Shown: positions 7,390-17,211 of the stretch, one piece after another
Layout: every line of letters starts with the position of its first letter
Numbering within the stretch: position 1 is the first letter of the stretch
Assembly (NCBI GenBank): GCA_964414185.1
Contig: CAYPVK010000006.1
Location: 1 to 64,000 of the forward strand
DNA from: UBA7488 sp964414185
GTDB lineage: Bacteria > Pseudomonadota > Alphaproteobacteria > CAAHEQ01 > UBA3637
Length of the DNA stretch: 64,000 nucleotides
Reading direction: 5' to 3'
Program-made: the position numbers and the translations under genes
Notes under the pieces: generated by a model
What the model was told of the DNA's origin: nothing
The model's database searches: none
What the model saw: the letters and a program-made list of their open reading frames with translations, nothing else

Positions 7390-9450
7390 TTAAGCCGCAT
7401 TACGCCCGAAATTATTGCCGAGCATTTTGTTCGGCCCTTGTCTGCTCGGGGTCGGACTGTTTCCGTTTCTGGATGCTTCGATTAAGCGGGCATTCAACCT
7501 GTTTTGACGCATTGCATCCGCTGTGTCGTGCATATCACGGATGTTGTCCGAAGCACGACGGTTCAGGTCGCCGAATTCGGCCGGACGAGCATTTTTCAAC
7601 GGCCCTTTGGGCGGCGTTACATTTCGCATCGTTTCTTTGTCGGGTACCTGAACACCATCCAACACTTGATCCGTCCGGCCATCAATAACGACGTTTTCTT
7701 TTGTTTCATTAATTGGATCCATCCGATAAACATTCGGCGTATCTTTGTTTTCCAGTGCTTTAGGCGCGTGGTTTCCCACTGTTTTGTTCGGGGCTTGAAC
7801 CGTTTGAACCGGCGTATCATTTAACAATCCCGCCGTATTCGCGGATGTGAAATTTTTCGGCATTTCCGATTTTAATGACGGACCTTGGTGCATCGGTTTG
7901 CCGGGTGTCGGTGCTTGCGGTGTCGGCGCAGCGGGGCCCTTTTGCGGAGCGGTCGGACCGTTATCGTTCGGGCCTTGCATATTTTGAGCTTCATTAAAAC
8001 GTCGCGGACCATCTTCAAAACCATGTAACGTGCCGCGTACGCTTTCGGCGGCCAATCTCAAATCTTCCGCGTTGAATTCGCGCCCCAATATATTTTCCAT
8101 GGCTTTTTTGAAATCGGGGCTGGATTGGGCAAAGCGGACTTGGAATTCGCCCATCATTGCTTTTTGTCTGTTCGTGCAATTTTTTAAATCAATGCCACCC
8201 CATTCGTTTTTCGGCAAATCGCCATAGAATTTTTGTTGCTCAAGCGATTTCCAAAAATCTTTTGAAGCATGAATGCCTTCATGAGTGCGTTTGGAAAATT
8301 CCATGGGAGAAATGCCTTTGGATTTCAGTTGATCGGAATCGTATGCCTTCTTTGATTCTTTAATGAAGCCGGACAATTTTTTTGCTTCGGATTTTTCCCA
8401 ATCCATATGGGCATTAATCATATCAAGGCCTATTTCCAAAGCAGCCCACAATCCGTTTTCGATTAACTCTTCCAATGTTTTGGCTTTTTTAAAACCGTCA
8501 ACAAACCGATCCCACGCTTTTTTACGTTCATCGCTGTTCCAAAAAGGCGTATCGCCGAAGCGCGAAGCAAAAGTTTGATCGTTAACGTATATGCGATTGT
8601 CGGCATTATTATTGGTTGGAGCTGCTTTTTCTTGCGTATTTGCCGTTTGTGTTGCCGATTCCGGGCCGACCTTAATCGGACCGTATTCATCCGTATTTGC
8701 CGTGCGGATAGTCTTGTATAACGTGCGGTCGTCATTGGACAAATCTTGAGTGTAAGATCCCATCATGGCGGGGTCTTGGACGCCGACCGAATATGAATCG
8801 GGCGCGACAGTGTTGAATTGTTCATTAAACATCGCTTGTTCGGATTGGTTCATGTCCAATGTAGCCGTACGCATTTGATTTTCCGCGTGCCAAGCGGCAA
8901 ACGGGTCATTATAATCCACATCCGTTTGCGTTGTCGTTTCTTGATTTTGACCGGCATAAGCATTGTGTTGTTCTTGTTCGGCATAAAAAGCATTGCCGAA
9001 ATTTTCGGCCGTTTCTTCATATTGATTTTCCGCTGAATTCGCATACACATTGCGATTCGCGTTTTGAGCATAAGCGTATGTATCGGTTTGAGCGCCCATA
9101 TCGGTATCCGAAGCGTAAGAAGTCCCTACCGTTTGGGTGTTGTCGGCATAACCGAAAGATTGCTCTTGCGTATTGCCCGCAATATCTTTACCCGCCTCTT
9201 GAGCTTGCCTTGTGCTTTCGGTTTCATATTCTTCGGCTTGTGCCGCGGTGTTTCTGTCTTGTTCTAGTTGTTGGCGTTCCTGTTGTCTTTGCGCTTCCCG
9301 ATTTTGTCGGTCGGACTGTTGTTGCTGTGTTCCTTGGGACGCCAAACGGAAGCCGGCTTCAATTTTTTGTTGCAATTCTTCATAAGCTTCTTTATCTGCT
9401 CGAGCCTGTTCTTCGGCTAATCTTCTTGCTAATTCATCATTTTCCGACAT
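7390..9450 (-). CDS. Large Gln/Asn-rich protein of unknown function
   Basis: This 686-aa protein has no signal peptide or membrane segment. Residues 1-80 form a charged, Gln-rich coiled-coil-like region. Residues ~80-290 are low-complexity and rich in Gln, Asn, Tyr and Ala. A probably folded helical part (about 290-490) has several Trp residues and Lys/Glu-rich helices. The rest is Pro/Asn-rich and disordered. A perfect AGGAGG site is placed 5 bases before the ATG. The neighbouring block of VirB6-like genes makes a secretion substrate or structural accessory conceivable, but nothing in the sequence proves this. Confidence 0.65.
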   Translation of the reverse strand: MSENDELARRLAEEQARADKEAYEELQQKIEAGFRLASQGTQQQQSDRQNREAQRQQERQQLEQDRNTAAQAEEYETESTRQAQEAGKDIAGNTQEQSFGYADNTQTVGTSYASDTDMGAQTDTYAYAQNANRNVYANSAENQYEETAENFGNAFYAEQEQHNAYAGQNQETTTQTDVDYNDPFAAWHAENQMRTATLDMNQSEQAMFNEQFNTVAPDSYSVGVQDPAMMGSYTQDLSNDDRTLYKTIRTANTDEYGPIKVGPESATQTANTQEKAAPTNNNADNRIYVNDQTFASRFGDTPFWNSDERKKAWDRFVDGFKKAKTLEELIENGLWAALEIGLDMINAHMDWEKSEAKKLSGFIKESKKAYDSDQLKSKGISPMEFSKRTHEGIHASKDFWKSLEQQKFYGDLPKNEWGGIDLKNCTNRQKAMMGEFQVRFAQSSPDFKKAMENILGREFNAEDLRLAAESVRGTLHGFEDGPRRFNEAQNMQGPNDNGPTAPQKGPAAPTPQAPTPGKPMHQGPSLKSEMPKNFTSANTAGLLNDTPVQTVQAPNKTVGNHAPKALENKDTPNVYRMDPINETKENVVIDGRTDQVLDGVQVPDKETMRNVTPPKGPLKNARPAEFGDLNRRASDNIRDMHDTADAMRQNRLNARLIEASRNGNSPTPSRQGPNKMLGNNFGRNAA

Positions 9451-9487
9451 GTCGGCCTCCTATAGATTTTGTCAACAGTTTTTCTAT

Positions 9488-9516
9488 ATTTTATCTTAAT
9501 TTTTGAAAATTGTCAA
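9488..9516 (-). promoter_or_regulatory. Promoter of the 686-aa gene
   Basis: On the minus strand TTGACA (9511-9516) and TAAAAT (9488-9493) are separated by 17 bases, in the short gap after the 211-aa gene. This gives the large gene its own start about 30 bases upstream of its ATG. Confidence 0.6.
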
Positions 9517-9518
9517 CA

Positions 9519-10154
9519 TTACACGTTTAACTTCTTTAAAAATCCTGCTATTTTTTTATTTTCGCTTTTTGCCTGATCGGGTGTCAAAATAACTTTGCCA
9601 TCCTTGTCGACGGCAATGATGGGAGAAAAATAACCCGGATTTGTCGTTAAAACTTCCCAAGCTTTTTTGGAATCTTTTCGAACCATGTTTAAATAATTGG
9701 TAATCAACCGTACGGCATCAATGGCGAATTTTTGTTCTGTCAGCGGTTCGGCATATGTTTTAATCATCAGCTTGTGTTCGGCTTCACGTTTTTTGATTTC
9801 GTATAAAATCGTACGCGCTTCTCGGCGTGCCAATTCGGCTTTGTGGGATAATTCTTCGGCTTCTTCCTGAACCAAAAAGGATAAATAATCCAATATCAAA
9901 TTTTTCCAATACGGTTGTTCGGAATAGGTGTTATCCACGATATTGACCGCTTCTTGAATGGAAAGTTTGTCCACATTGCGTACGTTCAGCAAATAAGATA
10001 TGACTTTTGACGTTTGATCACGGATTGCTTTTTCATCAAAATTTTCGGGAGTCAATCCGGATATATCAATACTCATTTGAGGTGCTTCGGTCAAAACGGC
10101 GCGTTGTTCATAACATTTTTTGTAAACGGCAAAAAGTTGTTCGCGTGCAGTCAT
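9519..10154 (-). CDS. Hypothetical helical protein, 211 aa
   Basis: A soluble, mostly helical protein. A Lys/Glu/Ala-rich coiled-coil-like stretch covers about residues 95-135 (EEAEELSHKAELARREAR...). There is no signal peptide and no recognised motif. An AAAGGAG ribosome-binding site precedes the ATG. It is divergent from the first VirB6-like gene (10288), and the 133 bp between them holds the promoters for both directions. Its place at the edge of the secretion-like block suggests an accessory or chaperone-like role, but this is position only. Confidence 0.65.
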   Translation of the reverse strand: MTAREQLFAVYKKCYEQRAVLTEAPQMSIDISGLTPENFDEKAIRDQTSKVISYLLNVRNVDKLSIQEAVNIVDNTYSEQPYWKNLILDYLSFLVQEEAEELSHKAELARREARTILYEIKKREAEHKLMIKTYAEPLTEQKFAIDAVRLITNYLNMVRKDSKKAWEVLTTNPGYFSPIIAVDKDGKVILTPDQAKSENKKIAGFLKKLNV

Positions 10155-10247
10155 TAAATTCTCCTTTGGTTACAAATAATGATCCTATTATAACATTAAT
10201 TTCATAAGAATCCATTAAAAAATGTTTTATTTTTGTAAAAGTTATGG

Positions 10248-10253
10248 TATACT
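10248..10253 (+). promoter_or_regulatory. Probable -10 box of the VirB6-like operon
   Basis: TATACT with no good -35 at normal spacing (closest TTTATT, 16 bases upstream). It is the only likely -10 box in the AT-rich gap before the first VirB6-like gene, which suggests an activated or weak promoter. Confidence 0.35.
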
Positions 10254-10287
10254 GAAAGAAAGTAGTTTTTATTTTAAGAGGCACCCT

Positions 10288-12813
10288 ATGAAAAAACTTA
10301 CATTTATTTTGATTTTGATCGTTTTTCTTGTCCCTTCAATTTCAAAAGCATTGGATCAGTACACAATGAAGTATGATTATTCTCAGGCAGGGGAATTAAG
10401 TGATGCTACTAAAAGTATTTTAGGTGGAAAAAACAATTTATCTCAGCTGACCAATGCGGAGCTGGATGCAATCCCCGAAGCAGAATTACAAGCCTTGCAA
10501 ATTGAAGAACAAATCCAATATACAATGGCAGAAGAGGGTATTTCTCGTGAAGAAGCTATCGCAACAAATGAAGTTTTTAAAAAACAGCAAGAAGCCAATC
10601 TAAAACGAACCAAAGAAGTTTTAGCTCAAATGGATAAAGAAGCTAACACAGTAGCTGGATTTACAGAAGGTGTCATCCTAGGTTCAATTAATAATGTGAG
10701 TGGAGCTGTTGCCGATGTGACGGGGAAAGATGCTATTCGTACAGATTTTAAACAAGCAAGCGATCAGGCGTTGTCAGGATGCACTAAAAATAGTAGTAAT
10801 TTCCGCAAATATCTTTTAAGTTATGTCGGTAGCGGTGGCAGCAGCGGTTATTGTTGGTTTTGTTCGATGTTTGAAGGCTTGTTTGATGCAATGAACAATT
10901 TGGCAACGGCCATTTCGGTTAAAATGGCTGAAATATTTTTGATGATTATGGGAACCGGTTTGTTGTTTTCGATTGCCTTTAAAGTTGCCAAAATGGTTGT
11001 ATCAATGCAAGGCGCCGATTTGATGCAGTTTTTGACCGATATGTTCAAGCATTTGGGGCGTGCGATTATTGCGACTGCTTTGTTGGTGTCGTCATTATCC
11101 ATATTTACCTATTTGGTCAGTCCCGTATTGACGATGTCCATGGGCGTATCTGCCGTAATTATGGATGAAGGCGGCGGTCGTGGTGCGCTTGTCACGGCAA
11201 CTCAAGCGACCGGTATCAGCGCAGGATCAATTTGCGATGATTTGGCCGATCAAATGAAAGTATCAACTTCCGTCAAAGATCAGAAAAAAGCGTTTACGCC
11301 GGAAGTCAGAGCTTCATTTATCTGTGCGCTCAGAACAATGAGTGCCGGCTTGATCTTCGGTATCGTTTTGGGGGTCTGTATTTATGGGTTGACCTTTTCG
11401 AATATGATATACGGTATTATCCCGAACATTCAATATGCCATTTTGGGAGTTATTATCGTTCTGGGACATTTGGCCATTTTGATTACATTCCCGTTTAAAT
11501 TAATCGATTCGATGATACGTATGGCTTTTGTTACGGCCTTAATGCCGCTGTGGATTATTTTGTGGGTTTTCCCCGCAACGGTCGGTTATACGAAAAAGGC
11601 TTGGGATTTATTTTTAAGCAGTTGTTTGATTTTCGTATGCTTGTCGGTTGTGATTACGCTTGTTATGAACCTTATGCAATATGCCATTCCAAACCGCAAC
11701 GATATTATCGCTTTGCTTACTTGCGGATTTGATAAAGAGGCGGCAGATAAGATTCCGATCGGCGGTAAAGAATTACTAGTGACAGCAGCTTTGACGTTCT
11801 TGGGGTGGAAAATGCTTGGAACGGCAACGACATTGGCTTCTTCTTTCGTTGGCGCAATTCCTGATTTGGGTATCGGTCAATCTATTAACGAAACGACCGT
11901 CAAAGGCGCCAAATTGATGAGTAAAGGCGGTCGCGCGCTTGGCCGTAAAGCTGCCAACAGCAAAGCCGGCCAATGGGTTCAGCAAAAAACGGGTCTGGAT
12001 AGCCGGAGAGCTGCAAAATTGGGTACTTTGGCGGCCACGGGCGTTGCAACGGCAGGCGTCGCACCTGTCCTTTACGGTATCGGAAAAGGCGGTATGGCCG
12101 GTTATAGGGCTGTGCGTAATAAGTTTATGGGAGGCGGCAGCGGCGTCGTACAAGAAGACAACAAAGCCCCGAATACACCGCCGCAAGGCGATAAAAAAGC
12201 GCCGAATGTTCCACCACAAGGCGATAAAAAAGCGCCGAATGTTCCACCACAAGACAATATGCCTAATCCGCCTATGCCGACGCCGAATATTCCTTCTCCG
12301 AAAGGGAAAACGTCGCCTGCAAATTCATGGTCTTCCGGCAGCGGTACGCCTTCTGAAGCGATGTCGTTCAGTATGGGAGGTCAATCGGCCGGCGGTATGC
12401 CGGTAACGTCGGGAACATCGTCAATAGGTACGGGAAAATCAACCGAAACGATGTCATTCAATGCCGGTAAGAGTGCCGGTGATACCGCAACATCGACATC
12501 GACGTCAATGTCTTTCGGTGGCGGTACGTCATCTGCTGCGGATTCAACGCCGTCATCGTTTGATGCTGCGCTGTCACAAGAACCTTTGAACAAACCCGAG
12601 AATGCAGATCGGGTAGATTCGCTACGGGATGTAACGGATAATCGTAAAGACAATGCAACCGATCAGGTTGCCCGTGACGCGGCACGGCAGGCTGCCGCCA
12701 ATGCCCAAAGAGCCGCCGCACAAGCAGCTGCGGCTCAAGCTGCCGCCGCTCGGGCTATGTCGGAAGCATCCAAAAAAGATAAGGATGACGATAAAAAGAA
12801 TAAACCCGAATAA
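10288..12813 (+). CDS. VirB6/TrbL-like type IV secretion membrane protein, paralogue 1
   Basis: The product is 841 aa from the chosen start, which has an AAGAGG site and opens a clear signal peptide (residues 1-21, cleavage near SKA-LD). An N-terminal extracytoplasmic region of about 165 residues follows, then a C-W-F-C motif near residue 188. About six membrane segments cover 200-520, including the FPATVGYTKKAWD loop typical of this group. A basic region and a long Pro/Ser/Gly/Ala-rich tail (about 590-841) close the protein. VirB6/TrbL proteins form the inner-membrane channel of type IV secretion systems. It is followed by two paralogues. An upstream in-frame ATG at 10222 lacks a ribosome-binding site and would spoil the signal peptide. 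Confidence 0.8.
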   Translation: MKKLTFILILIVFLVPSISKALDQYTMKYDYSQAGELSDATKSILGGKNNLSQLTNAELDAIPEAELQALQIEEQIQYTMAEEGISREEAIATNEVFKKQQEANLKRTKEVLAQMDKEANTVAGFTEGVILGSINNVSGAVADVTGKDAIRTDFKQASDQALSGCTKNSSNFRKYLLSYVGSGGSSGYCWFCSMFEGLFDAMNNLATAISVKMAEIFLMIMGTGLLFSIAFKVAKMVVSMQGADLMQFLTDMFKHLGRAIIATALLVSSLSIFTYLVSPVLTMSMGVSAVIMDEGGGRGALVTATQATGISAGSICDDLADQMKVSTSVKDQKKAFTPEVRASFICALRTMSAGLIFGIVLGVCIYGLTFSNMIYGIIPNIQYAILGVIIVLGHLAILITFPFKLIDSMIRMAFVTALMPLWIILWVFPATVGYTKKAWDLFLSSCLIFVCLSVVITLVMNLMQYAIPNRNDIIALLTCGFDKEAADKIPIGGKELLVTAALTFLGWKMLGTATTLASSFVGAIPDLGIGQSINETTVKGAKLMSKGGRALGRKAANSKAGQWVQQKTGLDSRRAAKLGTLAATGVATAGVAPVLYGIGKGGMAGYRAVRNKFMGGGSGVVQEDNKAPNTPPQGDKKAPNVPPQGDKKAPNVPPQDNMPNPPMPTPNIPSPKGKTSPANSWSSGSGTPSEAMSFSMGGQSAGGMPVTSGTSSIGTGKSTETMSFNAGKSAGDTATSTSTSMSFGGGTSSAADSTPSSFDAALSQEPLNKPENADRVDSLRDVTDNRKDNATDQVARDAARQAAANAQRAAAQAAAAQAAAARAMSEASKKDKDDDKKNKPE
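12187..12252 (+). repeat. 33-bp tandem repeat inside VirB6-like paralogue 1
   Basis: Two identical 33-base copies, preceded by a diverged third, encode the 11-residue unit GDKKAPNVPPQ. They lie in the disordered tail. The exact identity suggests slippage or recent duplication, so the length may vary. Confidence 0.8.
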
Positions 12814-12831
12814 GGTTGAAGGGAAAAAGAT

Positions 12832-14124
12832 ATGACGTTTGCCTTAAGACATATTACGGTCATGAAGAACGCACTGAAAATTTGTGCGTTTTTCGCCGTG
12901 TTGTGTTTGCTTGCCGGATGCGAAGGGTTAAAAATGTCTTCCGAATCCGAATGGGTGGCAAGCGTTCAAAACTGTTGGCCGTGTACGCTTTACAAAGCGA
13001 CCTTTGATGCGGTCGGCACGCTTGTCAAAAACCTTTATCCCACCATGGCTGAACGAGGATTGCTGGTGATGGGTGTCGGGTTATTGTTTTGGTTGGCTTT
13101 TACTTCGGCAAAAATGCTTACTTCCATGATAGAACCTAACATAAAACAGTATATCCACTCTGTGATGGTTGTGCTTTTTAAAGCGATGGTTGTCACCGCA
13201 ATTTTGTACAGCAAAGATACCTTTTTATGTGTTATTGATACGATTGTGTCACCTGTGTTGACCACGTTTACGGAACTGTCTCGCATCGTATTGACGGCCA
13301 ACACGAATATTAACAACGGTATCGTGTGGCCGGAACAATATATGACTCAAAAGGACGGCGCTTGCGATTTATTCGGCGGCCAAGTTTCATATCAATTGCA
13401 AGATATTATTTTCCGTGTATATATTGCCCTGAATTCCGGTATGACATTGGGATATTATGTTATGGTAGAAACGAATTTCTTGAGTTGGATTATCGGCCCG
13501 TTCATTATTTGGATGTTCTTTATGATGTCGCTTATTTTTCCGTTGATGTTTGCCGAAAGCTTTATCCGTTTGGGTGCCGTGATAGTCTTATCGCCGTTTT
13601 TCTTTGCCGCTTGGGTTTTCCCGTCAACAAAATCCGCTATTAAAAAAGCATGGGACGTTCTTTTCGGCGCGATGTTCCAATTGTTAATCAGCTGTATTTA
13701 TATCGGATTGGTGGTGGGTGTTATCCAATTGTTTGCCGATAACAATTGGCCCGGTATGTTGGGGAATTCGCGTCAAACATCCGACCCGAGCATGATGATC
13801 AGTTTTCGCCGGCTGTCCGTGGAAGCTATCAGCTTTTTTGCGTTAATTTTGATTATGAACCGTATGCAAAGCAATATTCCGGCCATTTCCGGAGCGTTGG
13901 GCGGAGATAGTTCCAAATCTGAAATTGTCGGTTTTGTGAACGGTATTAAACAATTGGCTATCAGTGCGACCATGGTTGCACTCGGAGCGGCCTTGTCGGC
14001 TTTCGGGGTTCCGGGGGCGGCAGCTTTGAGCCAGCGTGGGGTACAACGGATGAAAGAGCAGGCAGAAGACGTGGCAAAGGATGCAACGGCAACCGTGACG
14101 GATACCGGGTCGGGTTCCGGGTAA
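12832..14124 (+). CDS. VirB6/TrbL-like type IV secretion membrane protein, paralogue 2 (lipoprotein-type signal)
   Basis: This 430-aa protein has an N-terminal signal ending in the lipobox LLAGC (Cys30), then a short exported segment, a C-W-P-C motif at about residues 48-51 and five to six membrane segments (about 70-400). It shares with its neighbours the CWxC motif, the VSPVL segment and the FPSTKSAIKKAWD loop. The tail is short (about 30 residues). A lipoprotein signal on a polytopic VirB6-like protein is unusual. The ATG used has a GAAGGG site 8 bases upstream; an internal ATG at residue 10 would keep the lipobox. It starts 18 bases after paralogue 1. Confidence 0.78.
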   Translation: MTFALRHITVMKNALKICAFFAVLCLLAGCEGLKMSSESEWVASVQNCWPCTLYKATFDAVGTLVKNLYPTMAERGLLVMGVGLLFWLAFTSAKMLTSMIEPNIKQYIHSVMVVLFKAMVVTAILYSKDTFLCVIDTIVSPVLTTFTELSRIVLTANTNINNGIVWPEQYMTQKDGACDLFGGQVSYQLQDIIFRVYIALNSGMTLGYYVMVETNFLSWIIGPFIIWMFFMMSLIFPLMFAESFIRLGAVIVLSPFFFAAWVFPSTKSAIKKAWDVLFGAMFQLLISCIYIGLVVGVIQLFADNNWPGMLGNSRQTSDPSMMISFRRLSVEAISFFALILIMNRMQSNIPAISGALGGDSSKSEIVGFVNGIKQLAISATMVALGAALSAFGVPGAAALSQRGVQRMKEQAEDVAKDATATVTDTGSGSG

Positions 14125-14233
14125 GGTGGTGCCTTTTAGGTCGTTAACAAGATAATGGATCGGCAAACGTAATAAATGTAAAGGTTTCGGGCAAACAAAA
14201 ATTTATAAAAGTTTAAAATGAAAGCAAATTAAA

Positions 14234-16942
14234 ATGGCAACATTGAAAAGATATATGCAATTGGTTTTAATGATCGCAGCTATCGCGGTGTTGTATTCCA
14301 TCCCGCTTGATTGGGCGATACCATATACCTTGCCGATAACAATTGTCGGTGTGGTTGCTATTTTAGGCTTTGTTTTCTTTGTGTTGAAACAACGCGGTTT
14401 GATGGTATTTGCATTAATCGGCCTGTTGGCGGTATCGACGCAAGTCAAAGCCTATGACATTATCGATTGCGGCGGGACATATAATGTCAGCGGAAATGCT
14501 ATTTTGAATGCTATTCAAGATGCTACACTCAACGGGAATACTTGGTCGTCGGATTTTAAAGATAAAACTGTTTTGGCGTGCGTAATTGTCAATATTACCA
14601 ATTTACACAGCGAGATATGCGATGCCGTACCCCATGTAAAGGACACTTATGATCCGAAAGTTCGTGCAAAAGCTTTTTACGTCATGGATAATTATTACCG
14701 TATGAGTGCCGGTGAAGCAACAGATAATGTAGATAACAGTAAGGTTTCCGACTTAATTGCAGCATCCGGCAATCAGGCTTTGATCAATGCGCATGCCGCG
14801 GCAGTTCAATATGGTAAGGACCGAGATATAGGAGAATTTGAAGCAAAACTTGTTTTTCAATGTGCCAAAGAATATACTGAAAAGGCCGCTAAGATTGATC
14901 GTAAAAATGAAGCTGATTGCGGCAATGTTATGAATAAGATTAAAAAAGAATCAAAAGATTGTTGGGTTTGTGATATTGTTCATCTTGTCATTGAATCCGT
15001 CCAATTGATGGCGGGTAATACTTATCAGCTGATGCAATGGTTGGCATTGCGGTTGTTAGGGGTCATCTTTTTATTTTGGATTGCCATAAAAGTTTTGATT
15101 TTTATCGGGCATATGGGGTATGCCGATAACGGCGAATTTATGACAGATATGTTGGTGCGGTTGATTGTTGTTGCCATTGCCGCGGCAATTTTGCATGCGC
15201 CGATTGTGGATTTTTATCGAATTGTCATTTCACCGTTTGTCGGGTTGTCTGTGAATTTAGCCGGGAAATTTACTGAAATGTCGATGACGGACGGCGAAAA
15301 AACATTCGCTGAAATCACCGAAAGCCGTGCCGGTGCGGATACAAGCGAAATTTGTGCATATTGTACAAATATGAATGATCCGGATTTTAAATTTGAACGT
15401 AAACGCGAAGGGTTGCAAACTTCCCAAGGTAACACGGTTTATGTGGAAGTTATGGATGACCAAACCATTAACGGCATTTTGTGTTTAACATGCAAAGTAT
15501 ATCGACAGGTAACGCCGTTTATTGCTGTCGGCGAAATGTTCAGTTGCCATGCCAATGCGACGGCGAAAAACATTCCGCTGACATCTATATATATTCCTAA
15601 TTTCTTATATCTGGTCGTCGGATATTTAATTATCATTCCATTTTCGGTTTTGGCGGTTATTGTCGGATTCTATTTGATTGATATTGTGTTGCGTTTAGGA
15701 TTTGTGATTGTTTTGACACCGCTTTATATTGTGGCATGGGCTTTCCCGATTTCGCGTGAATATTCAACGAAAGCTTGGCATTTCATTTTGTATTCGTTGT
15801 TGCAGTTTATCGGCGTGGCCGTCATGATAGCGCTGTTTTTGGGATTATGTCTTCAAATTATTCCCGGCGGATCTCCCGAAAATTTATTGAACGCCATGGC
15901 TGCCAACAATATTGAAAAAATGTTTAGAATAATAACCGGAATAGAACCTATTTCTTCTTCTGCGGGTGCGGCAGTTGTCGCGGGTACGGGAACGGCAATC
16001 GGTTCGTTCTTCCTGATTTTCCTGTTTGCCGGCTTCTTGTTTATTGCCATAAAAATGTTGTCGGCTACCGAATCTATCGTTCAAAACTTGTCGGGTATTT
16101 CATTGGGTATTCCCGGCGTGGCTATGGGAGCTTTGGCGGCCATGGTCAAAGAAGCAACCGGTATAGCCGGCAAGGTTGGTTCCAAAGTGGCCGATAAATT
16201 GGATAAAAAATTTAAGGCGGGTGGCAAAAAGAGCCTGAAGGAACATGCAAAAGAGGGAGGTTTATCGGGATATAAAAGAGGCCGCTTTGAAGAAGACGTT
16301 TCGGTAACACCGGTGGGTAGAGCTAAGAAAAGCTTTAAGGATATGTTTACCACAGCCATGAAGGGGAAAGGCGGCAAAGGTACCGGTGCCGATGCAGGAG
16401 GAAATTCCAATCCGGCGGCTAAAGGAGTCGAAAATACTGCCAAATTAGCAGCAAAAGGGGTTGAACAAACCACCAATGCAGCGTCAAAAGCCATGTCGAC
16501 GGCGGGTACGGCGGTCGGGCAAAGCGGCCGTTCGGCAGGTCAAGCCATGATTGCGGCCGGTAAGGGGTTGACCTCCACGGTTATCGGAGCCCCCATCGGC
16601 GTCGCTTTAATGGCGGCCGGTGCGGCGACAATGGTGGCTTCAACAATAGCTGAAATATCTTTGAAAGTTGCTGCTAAGGTAGTCGAAGTTGCCGGTAAGG
16701 CTGCAGCCGCTGCCATTAAAGTAGGCGGGAAAGCTGCTGCCGCAGGCATGAAAGTTGCCAAGTCCGGTGTGAAGGCAGCATCCCAAATTTCAAAAAGGGC
16801 AAATAAGATACGTAAGCAGGCGCAAAAAAATGTAGAAAAGGTTGTTAAAAAGGCGGGAAAAGCCGCAAATAAAGAAATTGATAAAAATATTAATCAAGGA
16901 AACCGTGAACGGAATCAAGGCGACACGGACAATAAACAATAA
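14234..16942 (+). CDS. VirB6/TrbL-like type IV secretion membrane protein, paralogue 3
   Basis: The 902-aa protein has two hydrophobic segments at its N-terminus (about 10-30 and 33-72; the second ends like a signal, TQVKA-YD), then an exported region of about 170 residues. A C-W-V-C motif lies at about 243-246 and further membrane segments span 260-630, including AFPISREYSTKAWH. The tail of about 270 residues is rich in Ala, Lys and Gly. A Cys pair CAYC and a CLTC lie in the large loop between membrane segments. The gap of 109 bp to paralogue 2 shows no terminator. The start lacks a strong ribosome-binding site, so it could differ by a few codons. Function as for VirB6: inner-membrane channel component. 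Confidence 0.78.
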   Translation: MATLKRYMQLVLMIAAIAVLYSIPLDWAIPYTLPITIVGVVAILGFVFFVLKQRGLMVFALIGLLAVSTQVKAYDIIDCGGTYNVSGNAILNAIQDATLNGNTWSSDFKDKTVLACVIVNITNLHSEICDAVPHVKDTYDPKVRAKAFYVMDNYYRMSAGEATDNVDNSKVSDLIAASGNQALINAHAAAVQYGKDRDIGEFEAKLVFQCAKEYTEKAAKIDRKNEADCGNVMNKIKKESKDCWVCDIVHLVIESVQLMAGNTYQLMQWLALRLLGVIFLFWIAIKVLIFIGHMGYADNGEFMTDMLVRLIVVAIAAAILHAPIVDFYRIVISPFVGLSVNLAGKFTEMSMTDGEKTFAEITESRAGADTSEICAYCTNMNDPDFKFERKREGLQTSQGNTVYVEVMDDQTINGILCLTCKVYRQVTPFIAVGEMFSCHANATAKNIPLTSIYIPNFLYLVVGYLIIIPFSVLAVIVGFYLIDIVLRLGFVIVLTPLYIVAWAFPISREYSTKAWHFILYSLLQFIGVAVMIALFLGLCLQIIPGGSPENLLNAMAANNIEKMFRIITGIEPISSSAGAAVVAGTGTAIGSFFLIFLFAGFLFIAIKMLSATESIVQNLSGISLGIPGVAMGALAAMVKEATGIAGKVGSKVADKLDKKFKAGGKKSLKEHAKEGGLSGYKRGRFEEDVSVTPVGRAKKSFKDMFTTAMKGKGGKGTGADAGGNSNPAAKGVENTAKLAAKGVEQTTNAASKAMSTAGTAVGQSGRSAGQAMIAAGKGLTSTVIGAPIGVALMAAGAATMVASTIAEISLKVAAKVVEVAGKAAAAAIKVGGKAAAAGMKVAKSGVKAASQISKRANKIRKQAQKNVEKVVKKAGKAANKEIDKNINQGNRERNQGDTDNKQ

Positions 16943-16976
16943 CGTTTATAAGAGGGAAAGTTATTGACCAAAGGTG

Positions 16977-17014
16977 AAAAAGGCGGCAGCGGGCAAAATG
17001 TTGTTGCCTTTTTT
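16977..17014 (+). terminator. Intrinsic terminator after the VirB6-like genes
   Basis: A 9-bp stem rich in G-U pairs (GGCGGCAGC/GTTGTTGCC) extended by A5/T5 and ending in TTTTTT. It separates the VirB6-like run from the regulator gene. The rest of the 269-bp gap is AT-rich, with a TATAGT -10-like box at about 17174-17179. Confidence 0.65.
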
Positions 17015-17211
17015 GCGATTGTAAAAAACGGATGAAGTGTATATTATATATCCGTATCGGATGTATCTTAAAATTTGTACAAAATCGGAAAACGGGGATT
17101 TAATACATAAAAAGTGCAAAAAAATAACTTTTTTTCATTTTGTCTATTTCCCAAAAATTATTTTTAGTGTATAGTAGCTTTATAAGTTATTAAATAAGAG
17201 GAGCTCTAATT

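Noticed and set aside
10222..10287. Longer start of VirB6-like paralogue 1
   Set aside because: The extra 22 residues have no ribosome-binding site and the predicted promoter -10 box (10248) would lie inside; the start at 10288 opens a proper signal peptide.
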